Source of the DNA: Alphaproteobacteria bacterium
GTDB lineage: Bacteria > Pseudomonadota > Alphaproteobacteria > UBA9655
NCBI GenBank assembly: GCA_947457015.1
Contig: CANGTV010000007.1
Span: 1-48,576 of the forward strand
Reading direction: 5' to 3'
DNA: 48,576 nt
This document shows, in pieces, positions 8,302 to 16,090 of the stretch. The position numbers were made by a program, and so were the translations under genes. Positions within the stretch are counted from its first letter, which is position 1; each line of letters starts with the position of its first letter. The notes beneath the pieces are model-generated. The model searched no databases and was not told the DNA's origin. It saw nothing but the letters and a program-made list of their open reading frames with translations.

Positions 8302-8826
8302 ATGAAAATTGTCTCTACCACATTATTTACCATGAGTATCGCTCTTTACTTTTTCTCATTTCCCCTATGTGCGGGAAATGGAAGCTCCGTCGCGAGACAC
8401 GCAGAAACAGAAGATTATCAGCTTCTATTAGGTAAGACACAGAGGCTTAAGACTAGGGAGGAAAAATTTGCTTTTGCGAGAGATTGTGTTAGTGGGCGAG
8501 CAAAGGTTGAGGGAGAAGCACGCAATTTTTCCAGACAGGATCAAGACAGAGTCGCCGTAGAGATTTATAAAACCGTAGATGACCCCAGCTGTCACTACAA
8601 TCATGCGTTCTTGATCCTAAATAACCGCGCCTATCAGTCTTTAGGCGTTAAGAAAGCCCGCAAAAAGGCAAGAGAGCTTCTTGTGAAAGCTGGAACAGAA
8701 AAAGCCAGGACGCTTGTTAGAAAGATGGACGAATTTGACGAACTCAGAAGGTACGATGAAGCTATAGAACGGAAAGGAAGACTTGCCAGAGCGCTAAAAA
8801 TGTACCTTGCGCCGCGGGAACAATAA
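8302..8826 (+). CDS. Small secreted protein of unknown function
   Basis: I do not recognise the family. The 174-residue product begins with a signal peptide (MKIVSTTLFTMSIALYFFSFPLCAG; likely cleavage after the Ala at about residue 24). The mature part is strongly charged and helical, Lys/Arg/Glu rich, with only two cysteines (ARDCVSG and DPSCHYN). I chose ATG 8302 rather than the in-frame GTG 8299; AAAGGA lies 9 nt upstream. The gene stands alone between two copies of a 57-nt repeat. The reading frame stays open for 38 codons after its TAA stop, so the present stop may be a truncation (see the next entry). Low-complexity helical secreted proteins of this size are candidates for host interaction, but that is inference. 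Confidence 0.7.
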   Translation: MKIVSTTLFTMSIALYFFSFPLCAGNGSSVARHAETEDYQLLLGKTQRLKTREEKFAFARDCVSGRAKVEGEARNFSRQDQDRVAVEIYKTVDDPSCHYNHAFLILNNRAYQSLGVKKARKKARELLVKAGTEKARTLVRKMDEFDELRRYDEAIERKGRLARALKMYLAPREQ

Positions 8827-8943
8827 ACAGGCCTTCATTTAGCCTCTCAAGCTGATCGAAATGAAAAAACAAGATCATTTTTGCAAGAATATCAATGGAT
8901 TGTAGCCAGATGCGTTCTCGATCTAATGCATCAAGCGGAGTAG
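8827..8943 (+). other. In-frame open extension after the stop of the secreted-protein gene
   Basis: After the TAA at 8824-8826 the same frame stays open for 38 codons to TAG 8941-8943. It reads TGLHLASQADRNEKTRSF and then a protein-like segment ending LDLMHQAE. It could be the lost C-terminal part of the upstream gene or chance; no start codon or ribosome-binding site supports separate translation. Confidence 0.3.
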
Positions 8944-8999
8944 TAGATTGTTCCGGTTTTTAAACTTTTGGGCTTATATCTTTTTGATAAAATTATGAA
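8944..8999 (+). repeat. Direct repeat copy 2
   Basis: This is the second copy of the 8236-8292 unit (AGATTGTTCCGGTTTTTAAA through GATAAAATTATGAAAG). It is followed not by a gene but by a short AT-rich stretch and the 3' end of petBC on the other strand. That suggests a decayed duplicate of the neighbouring gene's promoter region. Confidence 0.8.
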
Positions 9000-9051
9000 A
9001 GTTACTTATTCGATGGTGATTTAGTATAAGATTTGCTCTTGGTATCAAACC

Positions 9052-11019
9052 TCACTTAACCCTTCTCCAAATAAGCTTCATGACGAAATACATTAAAATT
9101 GTAAAAACAAGGAAATAAATTAAGACCTTATATCCCATGCTTTTCCGTGTCTCAAGCTCGGGTTCTGCTGTCCAAGCTAAAAAAGTGACCACATCCTTAG
9201 CCATTTGATTGAGGGACGGCTTTTCCCCATTATCATAAGTGACAAGACCATCGATAAGGGGTGGAATCATGGCGATTTGTCCCCCAGGAAACACAGGATT
9301 ATAATGCATCCCCTTTGCCACTTCCACGTCTTTGGGAGGAGCGGATTCGTATTCTGTTAAAAGGGCGTAAACATAATCAGGACCCCCGACGCGTGCTTTT
9401 GTGATCAAAGAAAGATCAGGGGGAAGAGCGCCATTGTTTGCCGCACGTGCGGCTTGTTCATTCTTATAAGGACCCGGGAAAGTATCCGTCGGAAGGGCCG
9501 GACGTTCGATAGCGTCTCCCTCATCATTCACGGTTGCAATTTTATATTCAGCCGCAATGGCTTTTATTTCTTCAGGGGTGTAGCCCAGCGCCGCTAAGTC
9601 TCGAAATCGAAGATGTTTAAGGCCATGACAAGCCGCACACACCTCCTTATAAATTTGAAACCCCTGCTGCAGGTCTTTCCGATCAAAGGTTCCAAAAGGG
9701 CCTTGAAAAGACCAGGTTTGGTAAGAAAGAGAAGGCGTGTCATTCCCTAAAAGGGGGCTGAGGCTGCTTAAAAAAAACAGGACAAAAAAACGCTTTCTTT
9801 TTTTAGGATGTTTAACTTGGCTGATACTTGCAGGAAGCGGAAGCGGCTTTTCGTACATTCCTAAAAGGGGTAGCATGATAAAAAAGAAGCTAAAATAATA
9901 AAAGGTCGTGATTTGGCCTAAAAATTGATTAGAAATCCCCGTGGCTTCATAGATATAATCAGGTGAATGCCCCCCTACATATCCTAAAATAAGGCAATCC
10001 ACCACAAAGGTCCAAAAAACCCATTTAAAAATAGGACGAAAGGTGGCACTACGCACTTTTGATCGATCTAACCAGGGGAGGAAAAACAGAACAAGGACAG
10101 CCCCAAACATGGCAATAACGCCAAAAAGCTTGTTGGGAATGGACCTCAAAATGGCATAAAAAGGCAAAAAGTACCATTCAGGCACGATGTGGGGAGGAGT
10201 CACCAAGGGGTTAGCCGGAATGTAGTTATCAGGCTCCCCAAAAAAATTCGGATTAAAGAAAATAAAATAAGACCAAATCAACGCAAACACGCCTAAGCCA
10301 AACAAGTCTTTTACGGTGTAATAGGGATGAAATGGGATTTTATCGGTGGGCTCTTTGCACTCAATTCCTACAGGATTATTCGACCCATGCTGGTGAAGAG
10401 CAATGAGGTGTAATCCCACAACAGCGATAATTAAAAAAGGAAACAAATAATGGAGAACAAAAAACCGGTTGAGGGTGGGACTATCAACCGAAAATCCACC
10501 CCATAACCACTCCACAATAGCGTCTCCAAAAGGAAAGACGGAGAAAAGATTGGTGATCACGGTGGCTCCCCAATAGCTCATTTGTCCCCAGGGCAACACA
10601 TACCCCATAAAGGCCGTTGCCATCATAAGGATCAGAATCACAACGCCTAACATCCACAAGAGTTCTCGGGGGGCTTTGTAAGAGCCATAATAAAGTCCAC
10701 GGAACATATGGATGTACACAACAATAAAGAACATGCTGGCTCCATTGGCATGCAAATAACGCATAAACCAGCCGTAATTCACATTGCGCATGATGTATTC
10801 CACACTATCAAACGCTTTGTCCGCCGCAGGATCATAGTGCATGGCCAGAAAAATCCCGGAGATGATCATCACCATCAGCGTAATGCCCGCAAGGGACCCA
10901 AAATTCCACAAATAGTTTAAATTCTTTGGCGTAGGATATTTGGTAAGCTCACGATCAATAAAGGTGAACACAGGAAGACGATAATCAATCCACTCCCTCA
11001 AATTTGTGAAAATTTTCAT
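9052..11019 (-). CDS. petBC: Cytochrome b / cytochrome c1 fusion of the bc1 complex
   Basis: This encodes both redox subunits of ubiquinol-cytochrome c oxidoreductase as one 655-residue precursor, like fbcH of Bradyrhizobium. Residues 1-400 are cytochrome b: helix histidines in [18 protein letters not shown] and [22 protein letters not shown], the Qo-site [18 protein letters not shown], and about eight membrane segments. A basic-hydrophobic stretch ([20 protein letters not shown]) then acts as an internal signal for c1. The c1 domain carries the haem motif CAACH near residue 460, a GPDYVYALL segment, MIPPL with a candidate Met ligand, and a C-terminal anchor. The start overlaps the petA stop as ATGA, showing coupling. 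In the family the precursor is cleaved into b and c1; that is inferred here. Confidence 0.96.
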   Translation of the reverse strand: MKIFTNLREWIDYRLPVFTFIDRELTKYPTPKNLNYLWNFGSLAGITLMVMIISGIFLAMHYDPAADKAFDSVEYIMRNVNYGWFMRYLHANGASMFFIVVYIHMFRGLYYGSYKAPRELLWMLGVVILILMMATAFMGYVLPWGQMSYWGATVITNLFSVFPFGDAIVEWLWGGFSVDSPTLNRFFVLHYLFPFLIIAVVGLHLIALHQHGSNNPVGIECKEPTDKIPFHPYYTVKDLFGLGVFALIWSYFIFFNPNFFGEPDNYIPANPLVTPPHIVPEWYFLPFYAILRSIPNKLFGVIAMFGAVLVLFFLPWLDRSKVRSATFRPIFKWVFWTFVVDCLILGYVGGHSPDYIYEATGISNQFLGQITTFYYFSFFFIMLPLLGMYEKPLPLPASISQVKHPKKRKRFFVLFFLSSLSPLLGNDTPSLSYQTWSFQGPFGTFDRKDLQQGFQIYKEVCAACHGLKHLRFRDLAALGYTPEEIKAIAAEYKIATVNDEGDAIERPALPTDTFPGPYKNEQAARAANNGALPPDLSLITKARVGGPDYVYALLTEYESAPPKDVEVAKGMHYNPVFPGGQIAMIPPLIDGLVTYDNGEKPSLNQMAKDVVTFLAWTAEPELETRKSMGYKVLIYFLVFTILMYFVMKLIWRRVK

Positions 11020-11588
11020 GCCTCTCCCTCCCCCATCCCAATGCGAATGGTGGTGTCTGTTAAAAACGTATAAGGAGGAATGACAAGGTTAAGGGGAGCT
11101 GGCCCGCGCCTTACCCGTCCCGAGGTATCATAAAGAGATCCGTGACAAGGACACAACCATCCCCCGTACTTCCCTCGATTTTGCGTGGGGGTGTTGCCCG
11201 TGGGAATACATCCTAAATGCGTACAAATCCCGACCACAATCAGCCAGGGGGTGTGGTCTTTTTTAACGCGCTCCTTGTCCGGCTCGGGGTCGATTAAATC
11301 GGAAAGAGGTGTTTTCTCTGCCTCTTGAATTTCAGCAGCCGTGCGGTGGCGGACAAAAATAGGTTTTCCCCGCCACACAACCGTAATGGCCTGGCCCTCG
11401 GGAATGGGGGCTAAGTCCACATCCACGGTGGATTGGGCTAAAATATCTGCTGCGGGATTCATGCTGTCAATAAAAGGCCACGCAAAATAAGCTGCTCCCA
11501 CAGTGCCCACAGCCCCTGCTGTTAACAGCAGGAAGTCCCGGCGCGTGGGGTCTTTTTTGAGAGCATTCTCAGAAGATGTCTTGGTCAT
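11016..11588 (-). CDS. petA: Rieske iron-sulfur subunit of the bc1 complex
   Basis: This is the 2Fe-2S subunit that takes electrons from ubiquinol at the Qo site and passes them to cytochrome c1. The 190-residue product begins with a twin-arginine-type leader ([23 protein letters not shown]) that also forms the membrane anchor. The cluster ligands are in CTHLGC near residue 121 and CPCHGS near residue 147, followed by the conserved GPAPLNL proline loop. The region between is shorter and more acidic than in mitochondrial proteins but normal for bacteria. It is the first gene of the operon with petBC; the two overlap by 4 nt. A TATAAT lies 27-32 nt upstream of the ATG (11615-11620, minus strand) and may be the -10 box. 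Confidence 0.96.
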   Translation of the reverse strand: MTKTSSENALKKDPTRRDFLLLTAGAVGTVGAAYFAWPFIDSMNPAADILAQSTVDVDLAPIPEGQAITVVWRGKPIFVRHRTAAEIQEAEKTPLSDLIDPEPDKERVKKDHTPWLIVVGICTHLGCIPTGNTPTQNRGKYGGWLCPCHGSLYDTSGRVRRGPAPLNLVIPPYTFLTDTTIRIGMGEGEA

Positions 11589-11688
11589 TTTTTAGCGCTA
11601 TGCATAGTTCTTGGATTATATATTTATAGCTTAAAAGGATTGAGGCAAGAAATCAAACTTTCCGATTGGCCATTTGAATCTTCAGATT

Positions 11689-11784
11689 CATGTAAGGCAA
11701 TCTATGGGACAGGCAGGACGGAAAATGGTTGAAGATCATTTTACTGTGGACAAAATCAATGCTGAGACGATGAGGTGCTATTAA
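11689..11784 (+). pseudogene. C-terminal fragment of a GT4-type glycosyltransferase
   Basis: The frame containing ATG 11704 reads MGQAGRKMVEDHFTVDKINA and continues ETMRCY to TAA 11782-11784. This is the typical extreme C terminus of family-4 (group 1) glycosyltransferases (R-MG-AGR--V--HFS). Upstream the frame quickly loses similarity and the rest of the gene is absent. There is no ribosome-binding site. I read it as a deletion remnant. Confidence 0.6.
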
Positions 11785-11800
11785 CTGTCCCGATAATACC

Positions 11801-11835
11801 TATAGCCTGCTCATCTGAGTGGTAAGCAGGCTATA
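11801..11835. terminator. Hairpin downstream of the Cys-rich gene
   Basis: TATAGCCTGCT (11801-11811) and AGCAGGCTATA (11825-11835) form an 11-bp stem with a 13-nt loop. It lies 12 nt past the stop of the minus-strand gene at 11847. The U-run is missing, so it is at best a weak terminator or an mRNA-stabilising stem. Confidence 0.4.
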
Positions 11836-11846
11836 AGTCTTATCAA

Positions 11847-12326
11847 TTACCGGCGAGCTCTCTCCTTAGGGAAAGCAGTAACAGCGCACGCTTGATTGGG
11901 ACTAATACTCGTAATGCATTTAGAAAGTGCTCCAATAAGTGGAGCAATGCACGAGATGCTGCCAGCGCAAGCAGTATAGCTGGTGTTAAACGTGTTAGCG
12001 CAGTTGATTGCACACTGTTGATCTATGGTTGCTGTAAGTGCTGAGCTTGAGGAATTTGGAGGACAAACGTCGGGAGGAACAGGGAAAGTTTGACCAATGC
12101 CGTTAGGGCTGGTAGAACCTATAAGTGCGGTTACGGCAGCTTGGATACATGTAGTGGGTGGTTTTTGACTCATGCAAGTAACAAAGGTGGAGTTAAATGT
12201 GTTAATGCAATTGACGGCACATTGTTGCTCTATCCATAGTTGTGCCCGTCCCTCTCCTTCAAAAGAGCCTAAGAGGATAGCAAAGCTAAAAGCCATTTTG
12301 CTTAGCTGCTTACTAATTTTCGTCAT
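11847..12326 (-). CDS. Exported cysteine-rich protein with two tandem repeats
   Basis: I know no family for this 159-residue protein. A signal peptide covers residues 1-28 (cleavage near GEGRA-QLW). The mature protein has two homologous units, residues 32-66 and 101-137, each starting I-(E/D)-QQCA-(V/I)-NC-x-NTFN and keeping a Cys-x3-Cys-x10-Cys spacing (Cys36/40/51 and Cys105/109/120). Further cysteines suggest several disulfide bonds, which fits the DsbD encoded at 27869. A GGAG ribosome-binding site precedes ATG 12326. The gene is monocistronic and ends at a hairpin. Export and disulfide content suggest a periplasmic or host-directed protein, but no function can be given. Confidence 0.75.
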   Translation of the reverse strand: MTKISKQLSKMAFSFAILLGSFEGEGRAQLWIEQQCAVNCINTFNSTFVTCMSQKPPTTCIQAAVTALIGSTSPNGIGQTFPVPPDVCPPNSSSSALTATIDQQCAINCANTFNTSYTACAGSISCIAPLIGALSKCITSISPNQACAVTAFPKERARR

Positions 12327-12428
12327 GATTTTTCTCCGTGCATAAGGGTTTTGGTAATCTTGAATGATAGAGCAAAAGAGTTAACTTTTCGTAAAGTTTC
12401 TTAGCGTTTGATGAGAGGTCAGTTTTTC

Positions 12429-12457
12429 TGGACAAATTCGCCAACTGCTGCTATTAT
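12429..12457 (+). promoter_or_regulatory. Promoter of the RES/Xre toxin-antitoxin operon
   Basis: A -35 box TGGACA (12429-12434) and a -10 box TATTAT (12452-12457) are separated by 17 nt and each matches the sigma70 consensus at five of six bases. The predicted start near 12464 gives a 17-nt leader with a strong GGAGGAG at 12471-12477 before ATG 12481. Confidence 0.6.
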
Positions 12458-12480
12458 GTAAGCATATGGCGGAGGAGTAA

Positions 12481-12906
12481 ATGCAGACACAAGCAGTCGT
12501 TAGGGATTTGGGAGGAAGGGCAGTCTTCCATAAGCAGGTCTCTTCAGATGTAGAGTTGGTAAACATCGTTCATGCGGGCTTGCCCTTTGATTCCTTGGAA
12601 TATGTTCTGAAAGAGCGAATCCTCTCGAAGGAAGAAGTCTTGAAACTCGTGACCACCCAAAGGTCGTGGGACCGGCGGAAAGCATCAAATAAGCTCTCCG
12701 AGGAGGAGTCAGATAAACTTGTGCGCTTCCTAAGAGTCCGTGCTTTTGCTCACCAAATTCTTGGGGATGAGGATGCGGATCATTGGTTGAGAACCCCAAA
12801 CCCTCTTTTGGAAGATAAAAAGCCCATTGAGTTGTTGGATTCCGACATAGGCACCCACCTCGTTGAATCCCTCATTGGCCGCATTGCTTATGGAATCATT
12901 CATTAA
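12481..12906 (+). CDS. Antitoxin of the Xre/MbcA/ParS family (RES partner)
   Basis: This is the antitoxin of a RES-Xre type II module. The 141-residue product shows the family layout: a helical N-terminal part with GLPFDSLEYVLKERILSKEEV, then the toxin-binding DUF2384 domain (LSEEESDKLVRFLRVRAFAHQILGD, TPNPLLEDKKPIELL, and a C-terminal GTHLVESLIGRIAYGI). These antitoxins bind and block the RES NADase and repress their own promoter. The gene starts 5 nt after GGAGGAG. Its stop overlaps the toxin start (TAATG), the normal arrangement for coupled antitoxin-toxin translation. Confidence 0.9.
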   Translation: MQTQAVVRDLGGRAVFHKQVSSDVELVNIVHAGLPFDSLEYVLKERILSKEEVLKLVTTQRSWDRRKASNKLSEEESDKLVRFLRVRAFAHQILGDEDADHWLRTPNPLLEDKKPIELLDSDIGTHLVESLIGRIAYGIIH

Positions 12907-13346
12907 TGCATGTGTGGCGGTTATGCAAAGCGGAGCATGAAGATCTCTCTGGAACAGGTGCTTTTATCTATGGGGGTAGGTGGAATTCTGAAGGACATAA
13001 CGTTGTTTATACGGCCTCTCACTTATCCCTTGCCTGTTTAGAGAGTTTGGTCGGATTACCTCAGCTCAGGATTCCAAAAGGGTTCATTTTTTTAAAGATA
13101 CATGTGCCTCCTGAAACAAATGTGACGGAATTTAAAGGAGATCTCACTCAGATAAAGAAGAAAGACTATTGTCAGAAAATAGGGAATGCTTGGCTTGAAC
13201 AAGGGAACTCGGCGATTTTAGTGGTTCCATCCGTTATTGTTCCGCAGGAAAATAATGTTCTTATTAATCCGCGTCACGTGGACGCCAAGACAATAAAGGT
13301 TTTAGAAAGGGCTCAATTTGAGTTTGACCCCAGATTGTCGAAGTAG
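12906..13346 (+). CDS. RES-domain toxin (NAD+-degrading)
   Basis: RES toxins deplete NAD+ by hydrolysis or phosphorolysis and are held in check by the Xre/MbcA partner. The 146-residue protein fits the family size. Near the N terminus it shows MHVWRLC and GGRWNSEGHNVVYTASHLSLACLES, which carry the conserved Arg and Glu of the name. NVLINPRH near residue 120 is the usual late motif. No truncation is visible, so the toxin looks intact. The start ATG overlaps the antitoxin stop. Repeat DNA follows directly after the stop. Confidence 0.92.
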   Translation: MHVWRLCKAEHEDLSGTGAFIYGGRWNSEGHNVVYTASHLSLACLESLVGLPQLRIPKGFIFLKIHVPPETNVTEFKGDLTQIKKKDYCQKIGNAWLEQGNSAILVVPSVIVPQENNVLINPRHVDAKTIKVLERAQFEFDPRLSK

Positions 13347-13780
13347 ACTGATACTAAATCACCATCAACTTGGCAACATGTAAGGAAACTAAAGAATTAT
13401 CCTATTTTGTCATCCCCTGCTGTGGCAGGGAATGACACCGAGTGGTAGGTTTAAGGCATCTTCAAGTACAAGGGATATAGCTCTGGGATGACATTTAAGA
13501 AAAACACACCTAGGCACTTTCAAGTGAGCTGACCCTCTCTCCTGCCAGCTTCCATTTATGTTTACGATATTTTATATCTCTTTAAAAAATATCGTAATCC
13601 ATATGAAAATGAGGAGGCAAATTCAAGAGGATGAGAGAAATGAATGAGAGGAAGCGGAGGTGGGTTAAAACGCATATTCTCAAGTATCCTTCTCTTCTGT
13701 TGTCAACAACATAGTTGATGATAAGAGCAGGATTACCTTGATAAATTACTAATTCGATAGTGGTTTTGTAGGGGAGCTCT
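13347..13780. other. 434-nt region with repeat remnants and a palindrome
   Basis: A stretch CTGATACTAAATCACCATCA just after the RES gene matches the reverse complement of 9011-9030. A shortened GTCATCCCCTGCTGTGGC unit lies at 13410-13436, with a tail CACCGAGTGGTAGGTTTAA that recurs at 45837. At 13563-13597 TACGATATTTT and AAAAATATCGTA form a long AT-rich hairpin. An open frame of 70 codons on the minus strand (13582-13794) has no recognisable product and overlaps the Nudix stop; I do not call it a gene. Confidence 0.5.
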
Positions 13781-14227
13781 TTACCACACATCACTTAGGG
13801 GCCCACGCCCTAAATATTCATCAAGGCGTCGTTTTGTGCCCGGCGACATATCGGGGGGAAGAGTATCCAAGGAAAACCATTGAGCGTCCAAAATTTCCCG
13901 GGATTTCACGTCTTTTTTTGTAAAATCTTTGCAGAGGTAAAGGGCGACGTAATCATCTCTTTTGTGGCGTTTATTGTGATAAAATCCGAATAGAGTGGGA
14001 GTTTGAGTGGGCGTTACGCCTGCTTCTTCTTGGAGTTCTCGCCTTAAGGCTTGGAGGGGAGATTCTCCTTTGTCGACGCCACCGCCAATGGTGTACCAGC
14101 CTGGTGTATAGGTATGTTTCACCAATAAAATTTTGCCGTCTTGAATGACAAGAGCGCGGGCCCCCATTGTTTTGCGAGAGAAAAAAGAAAGAAGAACGTT
14201 TTTAATATCCCAAAGAGCGCGGAGCAT
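13781..14227 (-). CDS. Nudix hydrolase
   Basis: This is a Nudix pyrophosphohydrolase; substrates of the family are nucleoside diphosphates linked to other moieties, and the exact one cannot be read here. The chosen start ATG 14227 (MLRALWDIKN) gives 148 residues and has AAAGGAAC just upstream; the longer frame to 14308 would nearly abut the tRNA. The Nudix box is intact: GGGVDKGES followed by ALRRELQEEAGV (G-x5-E-x7-REUxEExGU). The flanking strands (ARALVIQDGKILLVKHTYTPGWYTIGG) are typical of single-domain members. It may be co-transcribed with the upstream tRNA-Arg. Confidence 0.9.
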   Translation of the reverse strand: MLRALWDIKNVLLSFFSRKTMGARALVIQDGKILLVKHTYTPGWYTIGGGVDKGESPLQALRRELQEEAGVTPTQTPTLFGFYHNKRHKRDDYVALYLCKDFTKKDVKSREILDAQWFSLDTLPPDMSPGTKRRLDEYLGRGPLSDVW

Positions 14228-14310
14228 GGACGGTTCCTTTAACGAAAAACTGTTACCTATGTCTTCGGTACACTCTGTTCTCATGTGTCCGGTATGGACA
14301 AGCAACACTC

Positions 14311-14387
14311 TGGCGTGCCCGAGAGGATTCGAACCTCCGACCCCAAGATTAGGAATCTTGTGCTCTATCCTGCTGAGCTACGGGCAC
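14311..14387 (-). tRNA. tRNA-Arg (anticodon CCU)
   Basis: The 77-nt cloverleaf reads 5' GTGCCCG, D-arm GCTC-AGCAGGAT-AGAGC, anticodon stem CAAGA/TCTTG with loop TTCCTAA, T-arm GGAGG-TTCGAAT-CCTCT and acceptor CGGGCAC. The discriminator G and CCA are encoded. Anticodon CCT reads AGG codons. All stems pair. Confidence 0.96.
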
Positions 14388-14489
14388 TTTGTCCCTCTTA
14401 TATAACCCTCCTCAGAAAGAGGCAAGCTTAGGAAAGGGAGAGAATATTCTCTCTCCCTCCCTTTTTTTCTTAACGTTGTATTGATGGAT

Positions 14490-14521
14490 TAAAAGAGGGA
14501 TCTTTCTTGATCCCTCTTTTA
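14490..14521 (-). terminator. Rho-independent terminator after the Pro/His-rich gene
   Basis: AAAAGAGGGATC (14491-14502) and GATCCCTCTTTT (14509-14520) form a perfect 12-bp stem with a 6-nt loop, extendable by one T-A pair. It lies 18 nt past the stop of the minus-strand gene at 14540 and ends in a short T-run. Confidence 0.75.
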
Positions 14522-14539
14522 TCTTCAAAATCGACGTGA

Positions 14540-15151
14540 TCAACGGCTCGTCATGTTCAAGGGCACTACATAAGTAGCACCTTGCCCTTCTACGTAGAGC
14601 ATATGAGGGTGCATGCGGCTGGCATACCAATAGGATCCATTCCAATAAGAGGGGGTGTAGCCTGCAAGAGCAGTCGCCTCACTTTGAGGATACCAGAAGT
14701 AACCCCCATGATAGACGTAAGGGTAGTTGGAGGCTCCACAACAATAATACTCAAGATTACAGCCTTGTGCAGGAGGAAACGTTACATGCCCCTCTGCCCT
14801 AGGAGCTACAGGAGCCTTATGATGAGGATGATGTTTGTGATGCTGCTTCTTATGAGCGTGATGCTTCGGTGGTTGAGCGTGACATGGCTGAGCGGGATTC
14901 ATCTTAGAGGGCTGTGCCATAGGCATCATTGGTTTTTGTAACGGCATTGCGGGAGCTGGGGCCATCACCTTCGCTGGCGGTGTCCCTGGAGCTAATAAGG
15001 GTGCTGGAGCTGGGCTCGCAGGCTTACTAACTGGAGCTATAGGTTTGCTCATTGGAGCAGCTGGAGCTGCTGGATTTTGTGGTTGTGCATTCGCTGCAAA
15101 TGCCACACCTATGGCAAGGACAGAAGCAGCTCCTAAAAGTAGATTTTTCAT
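14540..15151 (-). CDS. Exported Pro/Ala-rich and His-rich protein
   Basis: This 203-residue protein has a clear signal peptide (MKNLLLGAASVLAIGVAFAANAQ, cleavage after residue 22). A long Pro/Ala/Lys/Met low-complexity region spans residues 24-90. A histidine cluster follows (PPKHHAHKKQHHKHHPHHK, about 94-112), then a compact aromatic C-terminal domain with CNLEYYCCG and repeated Tyr/Trp-Gly segments. The histidine run could bind metal ions such as nickel, zinc or copper; this is inference. AAGGAG lies 5 nt before the ATG. The gene is monocistronic and ends at a strong hairpin. I do not recognise a named family. Confidence 0.75.
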   Translation of the reverse strand: MKNLLLGAASVLAIGVAFAANAQPQNPAAPAAPMSKPIAPVSKPASPAPAPLLAPGTPPAKVMAPAPAMPLQKPMMPMAQPSKMNPAQPCHAQPPKHHAHKKQHHKHHPHHKAPVAPRAEGHVTFPPAQGCNLEYYCCGASNYPYVYHGGYFWYPQSEATALAGYTPSYWNGSYWYASRMHPHMLYVEGQGATYVVPLNMTSR

Positions 15152-15277
15152 TTAAAACTCCTTTTGTTGTGTGTGCTTGTTTCAAGAAAATTAAGAATCT
15201 CTTAATAAAAGAAACGATAGCAACAAAAGATTAAATTTTAGTAAAAGTGTGGCTTCTTTTTTAGCCCGCAAAAATCC

Positions 15278-16084
15278 TTATTTCGAGAGCTCTTTTATCT
15301 CAATAGTGCCGGACATGCCCGGTAATAGTTTATGGTCTGGGTTGCTAAGAACCGCTTCAACTTGCACGTTTTGAGTTGCAGGATTAAATTTTGCATTAAC
15401 AGAGGTAATTTTCCCTTTAAACTCCAATTTTGGATAAGCATCCGTCTTAAAATAAACAGCTTGATGTGTCCAAATATGCGCAAAAAGAGATTGCGGAAGA
15501 TAAAAATCCACATAAATGGGATCAAGCGATTGAAGCGTGACGATTTTATCTCCTGCATCTAAATACTGGCCCAAGTTAACGGCAGAAATTCCCAAGCGCC
15601 CCTCAAAAGGGGCACGAATAACTTTCTGCGCAACCATGGCTTCTTGCTCCAGCACATCTGCTTTCTTGCTTTTAAGATCAGCCAGATCTGCATCAAGATC
15701 GGCACGGCTTACCCCTTGAATAGAAAATTGCTCATTGTCACGGGCATAAGTAATCTGAGCTAACTCAGCGGTGGCTTGGAGAGATTTTAGCTTCGCAATC
15801 TCAGGATCCGAAGTCAGGGTTACAATGACGTCACCTTTTTTAACAGACCCGCCAGAGACGCACTCTATGGTTTTGATAAGACCAGCACTTTCTGTTGTTA
15901 CGTCAACGCCGTTGATAGCCCGTAAAATTCCAGTAATTTCTCCCTTTTGAGACGATGCGGGTTGAGATGTATCATCCGATGAGGTTGCGTCCGTTTTCTC
16001 CTTAGAGGCAAGGACACGATATCCAAAAACTCCTCCTACAAAGAGCCCCGCAAGGATTAAAACAATGAAAAAACGCCTATACAT
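15278..16084 (-). CDS. Short RND-type periplasmic adaptor (HlyD/AcrA family)
   Basis: Adaptors of this family link an inner-membrane pump to an outer-membrane channel. The product has an N-terminal anchor (FFIVLILAGLFVGGVFGY), the lipoyl half-motifs (GLIKTIECVSGGSVKKGDVIVTL; VIRAPFEGRLGISAVNLGQYLDAGD) around a helical hairpin, and a beta-barrel domain ending LPGMSGTIEI. At 268 residues it is about 100 shorter than usual, because it stops right after the beta-barrel and lacks the membrane-proximal domain. It lies 6 nt downstream of the outer-membrane factor in one operon. No pump gene follows. Confidence 0.85.
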   Translation of the reverse strand: MYRRFFIVLILAGLFVGGVFGYRVLASKEKTDATSSDDTSQPASSQKGEITGILRAINGVDVTTESAGLIKTIECVSGGSVKKGDVIVTLTSDPEIAKLKSLQATAELAQITYARDNEQFSIQGVSRADLDADLADLKSKKADVLEQEAMVAQKVIRAPFEGRLGISAVNLGQYLDAGDKIVTLQSLDPIYVDFYLPQSLFAHIWTHQAVYFKTDAYPKLEFKGKITSVNAKFNPATQNVQVEAVLSNPDHKLLPGMSGTIEIKELSK

Positions 16085-16090
16085 TTATTC

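Noticed and set aside
13582-13794. 70-codon minus-strand frame
   Set aside because: It overlaps the Nudix stop and a palindrome, has no signal or domain and lies in repeat-rich DNA.
14436-14468. GGGAGAGA hairpin followed by TTTTTTT as a plus-strand terminator
   Set aside because: No plus-strand gene ends nearby; on the minus strand the U-run is on the wrong side.
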